Below are positions 1 to 12,583 of a stretch of 64,000 nucleotides of DNA, in pieces (positions within the stretch are counted from its first letter, which is position 1; the number at the start of each line of letters is the position of its first letter). Source of the stretch: Gammaproteobacteria bacterium (GTDB lineage: Bacteria; Pseudomonadota; Gammaproteobacteria; Enterobacterales; Permianibacteraceae); the NCBI GenBank assembly GCA_016182845.1, contig JACPFT010000001.1:124001-188000 (forward strand), read 5' to 3'. Position numbers and translations under genes: made by a program. The notes beneath the pieces are model-generated. The model ran no database searches. It was not told where the DNA came from and saw only the letters and a list, made by a program, of their open reading frames with translations.

Positions 1-1824
<1,824 letters not shown>

Positions 1825-1828
<4 letters not shown>

Positions 1829-3066
1829 TCTCGGATGTCTCCAGGGACTTTTTCAGACCAGGCGATTTCGCCGCTGGCCAGTTTCATCATCAGCAGGGCC
1901 GAGAGCTGGGCGCGTTCGGTCAGGGAATCTTTCAGCATGAACTCCTGGTCGGAATGGATCTTGCCGCCGCGCACGCCCAGGTTGTCGACATTGGGCAGGC
2001 CCGCCGCCGCCAGGTTGTTGCCGTCGCAGCAGCCGCCCGTGGGCTTCCAGCTCAAGCTGAAGCCCAAGGTCTCGCCGCAGTCGCGCAGGAGCTCGAAGAG
2101 GCGCAGGTTGCTCTGTGAGAGGATCTTCGGCTTGCGGTTGAAATGGCCGTGCAGCTCGAAGGCATAGCCTTCGCGGCCGTTCAGGCGTTCCACCAATTGT
2201 CGGGCCTCGCCCAGGAACCAGGCCTCGTCCTCGGGCGCCGCGATGCGCACGTTGAAGCGGGCGATGGCCAGATCCGGCACGATGTTGACCGGGCCGCCGC
2301 CCTCCACATAGCCGACATTGACGGTCACGCCCTCGCGTCGCCCGTTCAGGGCGTCGATGGCGGTAATGAATTCGGCGAGCAGGGCGATGGCATTGCGGCC
2401 GGCGGCATGATCCCGGCCGGCATGGGCGGCGCGGCCGCGCGCCACCACCGAGAAATTGCCACTGCCCTTGCGGGCCCCGGCCAGGGAGCCGTCCGGCAGG
2501 GAGGGCTCGTAGACCAGGCCCAGGTGATTGCGCTTCGCGGCATCCAGCAGCAGGGGCGCCGAGCCAGGCGAGCCGATCTCCTCGTCCGGGTTGATCAGCA
2601 CTTCCCAGCCGATGTTCTCCGCCCAGGGGCTCTGCTCCAGAGCCTGGAGCGCGGTGAGCATGACCAGAAGCCCGCCCTTCAGATCGGCGACACCGGGGCC
2701 GTTCAGGGTTTGCTCATCCAGCCAGCGGCAGGCTTGGAAGGCATGCTCGATGCCGAAGACCGTGTCCATGTGGCCGCCCAGGAAGATGCGCAAGGGCGCC
2801 TCGGGGCGCTTGCGTATGGACAGGGCGCGGCCTAGTGCCCGGTCTTCCAGTTCGCCGCGCTTGTTGACGACCTGATAGGGCTTGAGCTCGATGAGGCGTT
2901 GCTCGCCGCCTAGCGGCGCGAACAGCTCGGCCAGGCGCGTGGCCATGCGGTCGAGGCCGTCCAGGTTCTGGCTGCCGGAATTGATGGCGGCCAGTGTGAG
3001 GAGTTCCTCGACCAGGGTATCCTGCCGCGCGGCGATGGGGTCCAGATAGGCTTGATAAAGCGGCAC
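1825..3066 (-). CDS. M20-family metallohydrolase in the AST operon
   Basis: A 413-residue M20 zinc hydrolase resembling carboxypeptidase G2 and acetylornithine deacetylase-type enzymes. Metal-ligand motifs are visible in order: GGHMDTVFG, GPGVADLKGG and the catalytic NPDEEIGSPGS, then the dimerisation-domain motif RAAHAGRDHAAGRNA and a C-terminal IHSDQEF. A GTG start at 3066 is chosen because the next upstream in-frame start, a TTG at 3111, lies between the -35 and -10 of a good promoter. It is the first gene of the operon and overlaps astA. The substrate is unknown. An N-acylated amino acid of the pathway, such as N-succinylglutamate, is a reasonable inference, since the usual AstE is a different (M14-like) family and is not seen here. 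Confidence 0.85.
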
Positions 3067-3095
3067 GTTCGATAAATCCCAGTAATTTCCTAGGG

Positions 3096-3124
3096 AATAT
3101 ACCGGGCGCAATGCCCTTTGTCAG
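3096..3124 (-). promoter_or_regulatory. Sigma-70-type promoter of the M20-astA-astD operon
   Basis: Read on the minus strand there is a -35 CTGACA (3124-3119), a 17-base spacer and a -10 TATATT (3101-3096), each one mismatch from consensus. The predicted transcript starts near 3089, about 23 bases before the GTG start at 3066. Confidence 0.6.
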
Positions 3125-3140
3125 AACGGCATGGCATACC

Positions 3141-3162
3141 CATGCCTAGGCATGAATATTCA
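3141..3162. promoter_or_regulatory. Overlapping palindromes between the AST operon and astC
   Basis: Two perfect palindromes lie side by side: CATGCCTAGGCATG (3141-3154) and TGAATATTCA (3153-3162). They sit in the divergent intergenic region about 55-70 bases upstream of the predicted operon start. The second resembles half of an ArgR ARG box but lacks the 4-bp centre. A regulator-binding site is inferred; its protein is unknown. Confidence 0.4.
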
Positions 3163-3208
3163 GCGTTAAATGAATAACTTAGCCGCGATTTTCGCTTAAG
3201 TGGCTCCA

Positions 3209-3236
3209 TTGCGGAGCAGGGGAGTGGCCCTAGCAT
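3209..3236 (+). promoter_or_regulatory. Weak candidate promoter for astC
   Basis: TTGCGG, a 16-base spacer and TAGCAT precede astC with a leader of about 59 bases. Each hexamer has only four consensus matches, so this is tentative. A sigma-54 promoter was looked for and not found with correct spacing. Confidence 0.25.
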
Positions 3237-3274
3237 TTTGCCGCGCGAACGGAGATGATACGGGCCACTTGTGA

Positions 3275-4525
<1,251 letters not shown>

Positions 4526-4541
4526 AATCCGCTTACAAAAC

Positions 4542-4567
4542 AAAAGGGCTCTGCGGAGCCCTTTTTG
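4542..4567. terminator. Rho-independent terminator shared by astC and tesA
   Basis: A 10-bp stem AAAAGGGCTC / GAGCCCTTTT with a TGCG loop and T-runs on both sides lies between the convergent astC and tesA genes, so it can serve both strands. Confidence 0.85.
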
Positions 4568-4578
4568 TTATTACTGGA

Positions 4579-5193
4579 TCAATGCCCGCCTAGCAGCGGC
4601 TCTAGATGGGGCCAGACATTCTCGGCGATGCGTTCCTGGGCTTTTTCGTTGGGATGGATGCCGTCGGCCTGCATCAGCTCCGGCTTTCCGCCCACGCCAT
4701 CGAGCAGGAAGGGCACGTTGGCGGCCTGGTAGCGCTGCGCCAGCTTGGCATAGAGGCCGTGGAAGCCCTCGGTGTAGCGCGGTCCGTAATTGGGTGGGAT
4801 GCGGATGCCGGTCAAGAGCACTTTCGCGCCGGCCTTCTGGCTGCGTTGGACCAGGGCCGAGAGGTTTTTCTCGATGGCGCCCAGGGGCTTGCCCTGCAGG
4901 CCGTCGTTGCCGCCCAGTTCGATGATCACCACGTCGGGCCGGTGGCTGGCCAGGGCCTGGTCGATACGGGTCAGTCCATGGGCCGTGGTGTCGCCGCTGA
5001 TGCTGGCATTGACCAATCGCCCCGGCGGCTGGTGGGTCTCCAGGCGGCCGGCGATGAGGCGCACCCAGGATTCTCCCTCCTTGAGGCCATAGCCGGCGCT
5101 CAAGGAATCACCCAGCACCAAGACGGTGCTGGCCTGTGTCGGCGCGATGGCCGCTAACAGGACGAAGCAGACAAGACGTAAGGGCAAACTCAT
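4579..5193 (-). CDS. tesA: Periplasmic SGNH esterase/thioesterase I (TesA-like)
   Basis: A 204-residue GDSL/SGNH hydrolase. The signal peptide [21 protein letters not shown] is followed by block I VLVLGDSLSAGYGL (nucleophile Ser), block II NASISGDTT (oxyanion Gly), block III IELGGNDGLQG (Asn) and block V DGIHPNEKAQ (Asp/His). The family hydrolyses acyl-CoA, aryl esters and lysophospholipids in the periplasm. It is divergent from ybbA, as in E. coli. The start ATG at 5193 shares the CATG at 5191-5194 with the ybbA start on the other strand. A longer in-frame start upstream would place the signal peptide internally, so it is rejected. Confidence 0.92.
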   Translation of the reverse strand: MSLPLRLVCFVLLAAIAPTQASTVLVLGDSLSAGYGLKEGESWVRLIAGRLETHQPPGRLVNASISGDTTAHGLTRIDQALASHRPDVVIIELGGNDGLQGKPLGAIEKNLSALVQRSQKAGAKVLLTGIRIPPNYGPRYTEGFHGLYAKLAQRYQAANVPFLLDGVGGKPELMQADGIHPNEKAQERIAENVWPHLEPLLGGH

Positions 5194-5944
5194 GAGCAAT
5201 TCTCTTTCCCATCCAGGGCATGGCGCCAAGCACGGCCTGCGCCTGGTTCAGGCGGACGAGCCCGGCAGGGCGGCGACGGTCATCGAAACCCGGCATCTGG
5301 CCAAGCGTGTCGAGACCTCCGAGGGCAGTTTGCACATTCTGTCCGATGTCGATCTGGCGATCCAGTCCGGCGAGACCGTGGCTATCCTGGGCGCCTCCGG
5401 CTCGGGCAAGTCCACCCTCCTGGGTCTGCTGGCCGGCCTGGATGCGCCCAGTTCCGGCCGCGTGTCCCTGGCCGGCGTCGATCTGGCGAGCCTGGACGAG
5501 GACGGCCGCGCGGCGCTGCGGGCCCAGAAGACCGGCTTCGTGTTCCAGTCCTTCCAGCTCCTGCCCAGTCTGAATGCCTTGGAGAACGTCATGCTGCCCC
5601 TGGAGCTGGGCGGCCAGTCCGACGCCGAGGCCCTGGCCCGGGACCTGCTCGCCAAGGTGGGCCTGGAGGCGCGCCTACACCACTACCCGCGCCAGCTCTC
5701 CGGCGGCGAACAACAGCGCGTCGCCATCGCCCGCGCCTTCGCGGCCCGGCCGGCCATCCTCTTCGCCGACGAACCCACCGGCAACCTGGATCTGGCCACC
5801 GGTGCGCGCATCATCGATCTGCTCTTCGAACTCAATGCCGATCAGGGAACGACCCTGGTGCTGGTGACCCACGACCGGGACCTGGCGTCGCGCTGCCAGC
5901 GCCGCCTGGTGCTCAACCTGGGCCGGCTGGAGGCCGGCGCATGA
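5192..5944 (+). CDS. ybbA: ABC transporter ATP-binding protein (YbbA family)
   Basis: A 250-residue LolD/MacB-type ATPase with Walker [11 protein letters not shown]-loop [12 protein letters not shown], signature [14 protein letters not shown], Walker [13 protein letters not shown] and H-loop VTHDRD. About 35 extra residues precede the ABC domain. It energises the membrane partner YbbP, encoded next with a 4-base overlap. The start is placed at MSNSLSHPG because AAGGG lies 7 bases upstream and the alternative would extend into tesA. The YbbA-YbbP system is conserved beside tesA in proteobacteria, but its substrate is not firmly known; a link to lipid or lipoprotein handling is inferred. Confidence 0.93.
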   Translation: MSNSLSHPGHGAKHGLRLVQADEPGRAATVIETRHLAKRVETSEGSLHILSDVDLAIQSGETVAILGASGSGKSTLLGLLAGLDAPSSGRVSLAGVDLASLDEDGRAALRAQKTGFVFQSFQLLPSLNALENVMLPLELGGQSDAEALARDLLAKVGLEARLHHYPRQLSGGEQQRVAIARAFAARPAILFADEPTGNLDLATGARIIDLLFELNADQGTTLVLVTHDRDLASRCQRRLVLNLGRLEAGA

Positions 5945-8430
5945 ACTGGCTGCGCCTGGCACTGCGCCTCTTGCTGCGCGAATGGCGGGCCGGTGAGTTG
6001 GCGGTGGTGGCCTTCGCCCTGGCCATCGCGGTCACCGGCATCACCTCCATCGGCTTCGTCGGCGACCGGATCCGCGCCGCCATGGACGAGCAGGCCGCGC
6101 GCTTTCTGGGCGCCGACCGTCTGCTGCGCAGCCCCAATGCCCTGCCGGCGGAATGGCTGGCCGAGGCCAGGGCGCGGGGGCTCAGGCTCAGCGAGGCCAT
6201 GGCTTTCGGCACCATGGCCGTGGCCGGCGAGAATATGCAGCTGGTTTCGGCCAAGGCCGTGGACGAGGGCTATCCCCTGCGCGGCACGCTCCTGCGCGCG
6301 GAAGAGCCCTATGCCCCCGGCCGTCTGGCCGAGCGCGGCCCGGGGCCCGGGGAGGTCTGGCTGGAGTCGCGGCTGCTGGCGCTTCTGGGCGTCAAGCTGG
6401 GCGATGCCATCGGTATCGGCGAAGTCCAACTCAAGCTGACCGCCGTGCTGATCAAGGACCCGGGCGAGGCCGGCGATATGTTCAATGTGGCGCCGGGGGC
6501 GCTGATGAACCGCGCCGACGTGGCGGCCTCGAAGCTCGTGCAGCCGGGTTCCCGGGTCAGCTACCTGGCCTTCCTGGCCGGCGGAGAAACGGCCCTGTCC
6601 GCCTACGAGGCCTGGCTGAAGCCGAAACTCGGCGAGACCGCCCGGCTCATGGGCGGCAAGCAGGGCTCGGACGCCCTGGGCAATGCCCTGGAGCGGGCCG
6701 AGAACTATCTGAGCCTGGCCGGGCTGATCTCGGTGGTCCTGGCCGGCATCGCCATCGCCATGGCGGCCCAGCGCTATGCCGAGCGTCATTACGACATGAG
6801 CGCCGTGCTGCGCTGTTTCGGCGCCAGCCGCCGGCAGGTGCTCGCGGTGTTCGCCGGCAGCCTTTTGCTGCTGGGCCTGGCGGCCAGCTTGGTGGGCAGC
6901 GTCCTGGGCTATGGTGCTCACGAGATCCTGGCGGAAGTGCTCAAGGAGCGCCTGCCCGAGAACCTGCCGCCGCCCGGCTGGCAGCCCGTGGGCGTGGGCC
7001 TCGTTTCCGGCGTGGTGATCCTGGTGGGCTTCGCCCTGCCGGCCTTGATCCGCCTGCAGCGCGTGCCGCCCCTGCGCGTGCTCAAGCGGGATCTGGACCC
7101 GGTGCCGGCGGCGACCTGGGCGGTCTATGCCCTGGCCTCCCTGACCTTGGGCGGTCTCATGGTCTGGCATAGCGGCAGCTGGCGCCTGACCGCCATCGTC
7201 CTGGGCGGTGGCGCCCTGGGCACCGCCCTGCTGAGCCTGGTGGCCTGGGGCGGTCTGCATCTGGCCGGGCGCCTCGCCAAGCGCTTCACGGCGGCACGGC
7301 GCTTCGGCGTGTCCCACCTGGAGCGCCACCGGCGGCAGAGCCTGATCCAGATCCTGGCCTTCGGCATGACCATGACGGTGATGCTCTCGATCCTGCTGGT
7401 ACGCACCGACCTGCTCACTGCCTGGCAGATGCAACTGCCCGCCGATGCGCCCAATCATTTCCTGGTCAATATCCAGCCGGACGAGGCCAAGCCCATAGCG
7501 GATTTCTTCGCGGCACAGGGCCTTCGCCGGGAGACCCTCTATCCCATGGTGCGCGGCCGGCTGATCGCCAAGAACGGCACGCCCATCCGCGAGGCCGTTC
7601 CGGAGATGGCGCGGGACGACAACGCCCTCAGGCGCGAGCTGAACCTGTCCTGGGGCACCGAGCGGCCGGCGGACAACAAGATCCTGCAAGGCCGCTGGTG
7701 GCAGCCTGGCGATGCCGGACGCAAGCTAATCTCGGTGGAGTCGCTCCTGGCCGAGCGTTTCGGCTTCCGCTTAGGCGATCGCCTGAGCTTCCAGATCGGC
7801 GATCAGACCGTGGAGGCGGAGATCGCGTCGCTGCGCAAGGTGCAGTGGGACTCCTTCCACCCGAATTTCTACGTGATGTTCTCGCCGGGCGTGATCGAGC
7901 ACTATCCCAGCGCCTGGATCACCAGCCTGTACCTGGCGCCGGAGCGCAAGCGCGTGCTCAACGACCTGGTGCGCGCCTTCCCGACCGTGACCGTGATCGA
8001 GGTCGATCAGCTGATGGCCGAGGTGAAGACCATCCTGGATCAGATCACCGCGGCGGTGGAGTTCCTGTTGGGCTTCGTGCTTCTGGCCGGCTTCGCCGTG
8101 CTGGCGGCCTGTCTGCAGGCCACCATGGACGAGCGCCTGTTCGAGGCCGTGGTCCTGCGCACCCTGGGTGCCAGCCGGCGCTTTCTGCGCGCGGCCCTGT
8201 CCACGGAGTTCCTGAGCCTGGGGCTATTGGCCGGCCTCCTGGCGGCCGTGGCCTCGGAGGGCATCGCCTGGGGCCTCTACACCCAGGTCTTCAGCCTGGA
8301 GCCGGCCTTCCATCCCTGGCTCTGGCTGGCCGGCGCCGGCTTCGGCATGGCCGCCATCGGCCTGGGGGGAGCCTTGTCCAGCCGGCGTATTTTGAATGAA
8401 CCTCCTTTGAATTCTCTGCGGGCGATTTGA
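5941..8430 (+). CDS. ybbP: FtsX-family ABC permease (YbbP)
   Basis: An 829-residue inner-membrane permease. An N-terminal membrane helix (about residues 15-40) is followed by a MacB-like periplasmic domain, an FtsX block of helices near residues 260-375, two more helices around 395-440, another periplasmic domain, and a C-terminal FtsX block around 705-810. This duplicated arrangement is typical of YbbP. The ATG overlaps the ybbA stop (ATGA), so the two are translated together as one transporter. Substrate unknown. Confidence 0.92.
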   Translation: MNWLRLALRLLLREWRAGELAVVAFALAIAVTGITSIGFVGDRIRAAMDEQAARFLGADRLLRSPNALPAEWLAEARARGLRLSEAMAFGTMAVAGENMQLVSAKAVDEGYPLRGTLLRAEEPYAPGRLAERGPGPGEVWLESRLLALLGVKLGDAIGIGEVQLKLTAVLIKDPGEAGDMFNVAPGALMNRADVAASKLVQPGSRVSYLAFLAGGETALSAYEAWLKPKLGETARLMGGKQGSDALGNALERAENYLSLAGLISVVLAGIAIAMAAQRYAERHYDMSAVLRCFGASRRQVLAVFAGSLLLLGLAASLVGSVLGYGAHEILAEVLKERLPENLPPPGWQPVGVGLVSGVVILVGFALPALIRLQRVPPLRVLKRDLDPVPAATWAVYALASLTLGGLMVWHSGSWRLTAIVLGGGALGTALLSLVAWGGLHLAGRLAKRFTAARRFGVSHLERHRRQSLIQILAFGMTMTVMLSILLVRTDLLTAWQMQLPADAPNHFLVNIQPDEAKPIADFFAAQGLRRETLYPMVRGRLIAKNGTPIREAVPEMARDDNALRRELNLSWGTERPADNKILQGRWWQPGDAGRKLISVESLLAERFGFRLGDRLSFQIGDQTVEAEIASLRKVQWDSFHPNFYVMFSPGVIEHYPSAWITSLYLAPERKRVLNDLVRAFPTVTVIEVDQLMAEVKTILDQITAAVEFLLGFVLLAGFAVLAACLQATMDERLFEAVVLRTLGASRRFLRAALSTEFLSLGLLAGLLAAVASEGIAWGLYTQVFSLEPAFHPWLWLAGAGFGMAAIGLGGALSSRRILNEPPLNSLRAI

Positions 8431-8525
8431 CGGGAAAGGGGATGCCTATCTAGGGTTTAAGGCGAGCGTGGCGGGCCGGAAAAGCTTGACCGGCCTTCCT
8501 GCCTTCCTCTATATATGCGGCCCGA

Positions 8526-8548
8526 CCCTCTCCCACGAGGAGAGAGGG
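8526..8548. repeat. Short hairpin in the ybbP-topA gap
   Basis: CCCTCTC and GAGAGGG arms enclose 9 bases in the 185-base gap before topA. There is no T-run, so a terminator is not supported. It resembles short dispersed hairpins common in GC-rich proteobacteria. No clear topA promoter was recognised. Confidence 0.4.
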
Positions 8549-8615
8549 CTAAAAGGCGGGCAGTCGCGGACTGCCAACCCATTCGCACTCCCAGCCAGGA
8601 AACCAGCACGGCACC

Positions 8616-11300
8616 ATGGGCAAATCCCTCGTCATCGTCGAGTCGCCGGCCAAGGCCAAGACCATCAACAAATATCTGGGCTCGGATTTCATCGTGAAGT
8701 CCAGCGTGGGCCATATCCGCGACCTGCCCACCGGCAGCGGCAGCGAGTCCACGGTCGACCCCAAGGCCCGCGCCAAGGCGGCGGCCGAGACACGTAAGCT
8801 GTCCCCGGCCGAGAAGGAAATCCATAAGAAGAAAAAAGAACGCCTAGGCCTGGTGACGCGCATGGGCGTGGACCCGGATCACGGCTGGAAGGCCAGATAC
8901 GAGATCCTGCCCGGCAAGGAGAAGGTGGTCCGGGAACTGAAGGAAGCCGCCGCCAAGGCCGACGCCATCTATCTGGCAACCGACTTGGACCGCGAGGGGG
9001 AGGCCATCGCCTGGCATCTTCGCGAGACCATCGGCGGCGACGACAGCCGCTACCAGCGCGTGACCTTCAACGAGATCACCAAGAAGGCCATCCAGGAGGC
9101 CTTCTCCAAGCCCGCCGCCCTGAACATGAACCGGGTCAACGCCCAGCAGGCGCGCCGCTTCCTGGACCGCGTGGTCGGCTACATGGTCTCGCCCCTGCTG
9201 TGGAAGAAGGTGGCACGCGGCCTATCGGCGGGTCGAGTTCAGTCCGTTGCCGTGCGCCTCATCGTCGAGCGCGAGCGCGAGATCCGCGCCTTCCTGCCCG
9301 AGGAATACTGGGATCTGCACGCCGACACGCGTACCGCCAAGGCGGAGGCCCTGCGCCTGGAGGTCGCCAAGCTGCAAGGCAAGGCCTTCCGCCCGGAGAG
9401 CGAGGCCCAGACCCAGGCGGCGGTCATCGCCCTGAAGGATGAGCGCCTGACGGTCGCCAGCCGCGAGGACAAGCCGGCGGTGAGCCGCGCCTCGCCACCC
9501 TTCATCACCTCGACCTTGCAGCAGGCCGCCTCCAGCCGTCTTGGCTTCTCGGTGAAGAAGACCATGACCCTGGCCCAGCGCCTGTACGAGGCCGGCTACA
9601 TCACCTACATGCGTACCGATTCGACCAATCTGTCCATGGACGCCATCCTGGCCTGCCGCGATTTCGTCGGCGCCAAGTACGGGCCGCGCTATGTGCCGGA
9701 GAAGCCGAATTTCTATGCCAGCAAGGAAGGCGCCCAGGAGGCCCACGAGGCCATCCGCCCCTCCAACGTGGCCACGCCCTCCACGGCCCTGGCCGGCATG
9801 GAGAAGGATGCCGAGCGGCTGTACGACCTGATCTGGCGCCAGTTCGTGGCCTGCCAGATGACTCCGGCGGAATACGATGCCTCCACCATCGAGGTCAAGG
9901 CCGGGGCATTCGAGCTGCGCGCCAAGGGCCGCGTGCTGCGCTTCGATGGCTGGACCAAGGTCCTGCCGCCCCAGAAGAAGGGCGACGACGATCTGGTCCT
10001 GCCCGACGTCAAGCCGGGCGAGATCCTGAGCCTGCTCAAGCTCGATCCCAAGCAGCATTTCACCAAGGCGCCGGCCCGCTTCACCGAGGCGGCCCTGGTC
10101 AAGGAGCTGGAGAAGCGCGGCATCGGCCGCCCCTCCACCTATGCCGCCATCATCTCCACCATCCAGGAGCGCGGCTACGTGCGCCTGGAGGCGCGCCGCT
10201 TCTATGCCGAGAAGATGGGCGAGATCGTCACCACGCGCCTGATGGAAAACTTCCACAACCTGATGGACTACGACTTCACCAAGAGCATGGAAGAGGCTCT
10301 GGATGCGGTCGCCCAGGGTCAGCAGGACTGGACCCACGAACTGGACAAGTTCTACGGCGATTTCTCCGAGAAACTGGCCAAGGCCGAACAGGATTCCTCG
10401 CAGGGTGGCATGCGCGTCATCGCCCCGGTGATCCTGGAAGACTTCCCCTGTCCGACCTGCGGCCGGGCCATGGCCATACGCACCGGCCCCACCGGCGTAT
10501 TCCTGGGCTGCACCGGCTACAGCCTGCCGCCGGCCGAACGCTGTACCCAGACCATGAACCTGGTGGGGGCCGACGATCTGCTGGTGGACGGCGACGACGA
10601 CGAGGCCGAATCGCGGGTGCTGCGTGCCAAGCACCGCTGCACGCTCTGCGGCTCGGCCATGAGCGCCTACCTGGTCGATGCCAGCCGCAAGCTGCATATC
10701 TGCGGCAACGGCCCGGAATGTTCCGGACACGAGTTGGAGCGGGGGACTTATCGCATCAAGGGCTACGAGGGGCCGAGCATCGAATGCGACAAATGCGGCG
10801 GCGAGATGCAGCTCAAGACCGGCCGTTTTGGCAAGTATTTCGGCTGCATGGACAAGGCCTGCGGCAATACCCGTAAGCTTCTGAAGAGCGGCGAAGTGGC
10901 CCCGCCCAAGTCCGAGCCGATTCCCATGCCGGGTTTGCGCTGTCTGAAGGTGGACGATTTCTATGTCCTGCGCGACGGCGCGGCCGGCCTGTTCCTGGCG
11001 GCCAGCGGCTTCCCCAAGAACCGCGAGACCCGCGCGCCCCTGCTGAGCGAGATCCTGCCGGTCAAGGACCGCCTGGATCCGAAGTTCCACTTCCTGCTCG
11101 CAGGTCCCATCGCCGATCCGGAGGGCAACCCGACCGTGGTGCGCTTCTCGCGCAAGAGCAAGCAGCAATACCTGGCCTCGGAGAAGGACGGCAAGGCCAC
11201 CGGCTGGGCCGTGGTCTATGCCGATGGTCAGTGGAAGCCCTTGGGCGACGGCGGCGACGACAAGCCGGGCCGCAAACCCAAGAAGGCGGCTACCGCCTGA
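8616..11300 (+). CDS. topA: DNA topoisomerase I
   Basis: An 894-residue type IA topoisomerase that relaxes negative supercoils. The TOPRIM domain begins [14 protein letters not shown] and has the acidic triad [15 protein letters not shown]. The catalytic tyrosine is Tyr331 in [12 protein letters not shown], and [12 protein letters not shown] is conserved. Three C-terminal zinc-ribbon modules carry paired cysteines ([24 protein letters not shown]), and a C-terminal repeat domain ends in a basic tail. The length matches beta/gammaproteobacterial TopA. It is followed by pyrD after a small hairpin. Confidence 0.98.
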   Translation: MGKSLVIVESPAKAKTINKYLGSDFIVKSSVGHIRDLPTGSGSESTVDPKARAKAAAETRKLSPAEKEIHKKKKERLGLVTRMGVDPDHGWKARYEILPGKEKVVRELKEAAAKADAIYLATDLDREGEAIAWHLRETIGGDDSRYQRVTFNEITKKAIQEAFSKPAALNMNRVNAQQARRFLDRVVGYMVSPLLWKKVARGLSAGRVQSVAVRLIVEREREIRAFLPEEYWDLHADTRTAKAEALRLEVAKLQGKAFRPESEAQTQAAVIALKDERLTVASREDKPAVSRASPPFITSTLQQAASSRLGFSVKKTMTLAQRLYEAGYITYMRTDSTNLSMDAILACRDFVGAKYGPRYVPEKPNFYASKEGAQEAHEAIRPSNVATPSTALAGMEKDAERLYDLIWRQFVACQMTPAEYDASTIEVKAGAFELRAKGRVLRFDGWTKVLPPQKKGDDDLVLPDVKPGEILSLLKLDPKQHFTKAPARFTEAALVKELEKRGIGRPSTYAAIISTIQERGYVRLEARRFYAEKMGEIVTTRLMENFHNLMDYDFTKSMEEALDAVAQGQQDWTHELDKFYGDFSEKLAKAEQDSSQGGMRVIAPVILEDFPCPTCGRAMAIRTGPTGVFLGCTGYSLPPAERCTQTMNLVGADDLLVDGDDDEAESRVLRAKHRCTLCGSAMSAYLVDASRKLHICGNGPECSGHELERGTYRIKGYEGPSIECDKCGGEMQLKTGRFGKYFGCMDKACGNTRKLLKSGEVAPPKSEPIPMPGLRCLKVDDFYVLRDGAAGLFLAASGFPKNRETRAPLLSEILPVKDRLDPKFHFLLAGPIADPEGNPTVVRFSRKSKQQYLASEKDGKATGWAVVYADGQWKPLGDGGDDKPGRKPKKAATA

Positions 11301-11305
11301 GTGAC

Positions 11306-11325
11306 GGGGAGCCTCTAGGCTCCCC
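11306..11325 (+). terminator. Possible terminator hairpin after topA
   Basis: A perfect 8-bp stem GGGGAGCC / GGCTCCCC with a TCTA loop lies five bases after the topA stop. No T-run follows, so it may be an attenuating or RNA-stabilising hairpin rather than an efficient terminator. Confidence 0.4.
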
Positions 11326-11371
11326 AGTCGTTTCAGCCCCCGAGGGGGCAAGAATCGAGTTGTTGAGAAGC

Positions 11372-12382
11372 ATGTATTCCCTGATCCGTCCCATCCTGTT
11401 CTGTCTGGAACCGGAAACCGCTCACCATATCGCCCTGGACGGGATGAAAGCCCTGGAGCGCACGCCCCTGCGCGGCCTGGTGGCTCAGTCCCTGCCCGAC
11501 GCGCCGCGCCAGGTCATGGGCATAGACTTCCCCAATCCCGTGGGCCTCGCCGCCGGCCTGGACAAGAACGGCGACTACATCGACGCCATGGCCGCCCTGG
11601 GCTTCGGTTTCCTGGAGATCGGCACTATCACGCCGCGCCCGCAGCCGGGCAACAGCAAGCCGCGTTTGTTCCGTCTGCCCCATGCCCAAGCCATCATCAA
11701 CCGCATGGGCTTCAACAACGAGGGCGTCGACTACCTGATCGAGCGGGTGCGCGAGGCGCGCTACCGGGGCGTGCTCGGCATCAACATCGGCAAGAACCTG
11801 GATACGCCGGTGGAAAAGGCCACGGACGATTACGTGACCTGCTTGCGCAAGGTCTACGAATACTCCAGCTATGTGACGGTCAATATCTCTTCGCCCAATA
11901 CCAAGGGCCTGCGTGCACTGCAGCATGGCGATGCCCTGGAGGACTTGCTGGCCACGGTCAAGCGCGAACAGGGCGAGCTGGCCAAGCGGCATGGCCGCTA
12001 CGTGCCGGTGGTGCTCAAGATCGCCCCGGATCTGGACGAGGAGCAGATCGCCGCCATTGCCGATGCCCTGGTGCGCCATGGCTATGACGGCGTGATCGCC
12101 ACCAACACCACCCTGTCCCGGGTCGGCGTCGGGCATCTGCCCCATGGCAAGGAGCAGGGCGGCCTGTCGGGCCGTCCGGTGTTCCGGCTGTCCACCGAGG
12201 TCGTGCAACAACTGTCCCGCGAGCTGAACGGCCGCCTGCCCATCATCGGCGTCGGCGGCATCCTGAGCGGCAAGGACGCTAAGGCCAAGATCGATGCCGG
12301 CGCCAGCCTGGTGCAGATCTACAGCGGCTTCATCTACCGGGGGCCGGGGCTGATCAAGGAAGCCGTGGCGGCACTGGCCTGA
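11372..12382 (+). CDS. pyrD: Dihydroorotate dehydrogenase (quinone), class 2
   Basis: A 336-residue membrane-associated flavoprotein that oxidises dihydroorotate to orotate with quinone in pyrimidine synthesis. The N-terminal amphipathic segment [19 protein letters not shown] marks class 2. FMN and substrate motifs include [32 protein letters not shown] (catalytic Ser) and [11 protein letters not shown]. The start is set at MYSLIRP, where the family begins; an upstream in-frame start would run into topA. Confidence 0.97.
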   Translation: MYSLIRPILFCLEPETAHHIALDGMKALERTPLRGLVAQSLPDAPRQVMGIDFPNPVGLAAGLDKNGDYIDAMAALGFGFLEIGTITPRPQPGNSKPRLFRLPHAQAIINRMGFNNEGVDYLIERVREARYRGVLGINIGKNLDTPVEKATDDYVTCLRKVYEYSSYVTVNISSPNTKGLRALQHGDALEDLLATVKREQGELAKRHGRYVPVVLKIAPDLDEEQIAAIADALVRHGYDGVIATNTTLSRVGVGHLPHGKEQGGLSGRPVFRLSTEVVQQLSRELNGRLPIIGVGGILSGKDAKAKIDAGASLVQIYSGFIYRGPGLIKEAVAALA

Positions 12383-12385
12383 AAC

Positions 12386-12416
12386 AAAAACCGGCGCTCA
12401 AACGTCGGTTTTTTTT
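12386..12416. terminator. Terminator between pyrD and ccoS
   Basis: AAAAACCGGCG and CGTCGGTTTTT arms (one G-U pair) flank a 6-base loop and are followed by a T-run. It overlaps the last codons of the convergent ccoS. Confidence 0.8.
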
Positions 12417-12583
12417 GCGTCCCCGGTTTCCCCCGCCGGCTTGGGCGACTCGTCGTCGAAGATGCTCAAGGCCGCGCTGTCCAGGCTGTCGAACTGATCC
12501 CGGCGCACGGCCCAGATGAAGCCGGCGATGGCGATGGCTAACAAGCCAAGTGCCAGGGGCACCAGAAAGTACATCGCGTCCAT
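12398..12583 (-). CDS. ccoS: cbb3 oxidase maturation protein CcoS
   Basis: A 61-residue small membrane protein with one N-terminal helix (FLVPLALGLLAIAIAGFIWAV) followed by an acidic tail. This matches CcoS/FixS, needed to insert cofactors into cbb3 oxidase. It starts directly after the ccoI stop (TAGATG, no gap) and is the last gene of the cco cluster. Confidence 0.93.
   Translation of the reverse strand: MDAMYFLVPLALGLLAIAIAGFIWAVRRDQFDSLDSAALSIFDDESPKPAGETGDAKKTDV

Noticed and set aside
3153-3176. Canonical ArgR ARG boxes upstream of astC
   Set aside because: TGAATATTCA and ATGAATA are suggestive, but the 18-bp TGAAT-N4-ATTCA arrangement is absent.
3186-3240. A possible sigma-54 promoter for astC
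   Set aside because: GG and GC dinucleotides near TGGCCC and TTTTGC are 12 bases apart instead of 10, so the -24/-12 geometry fails.
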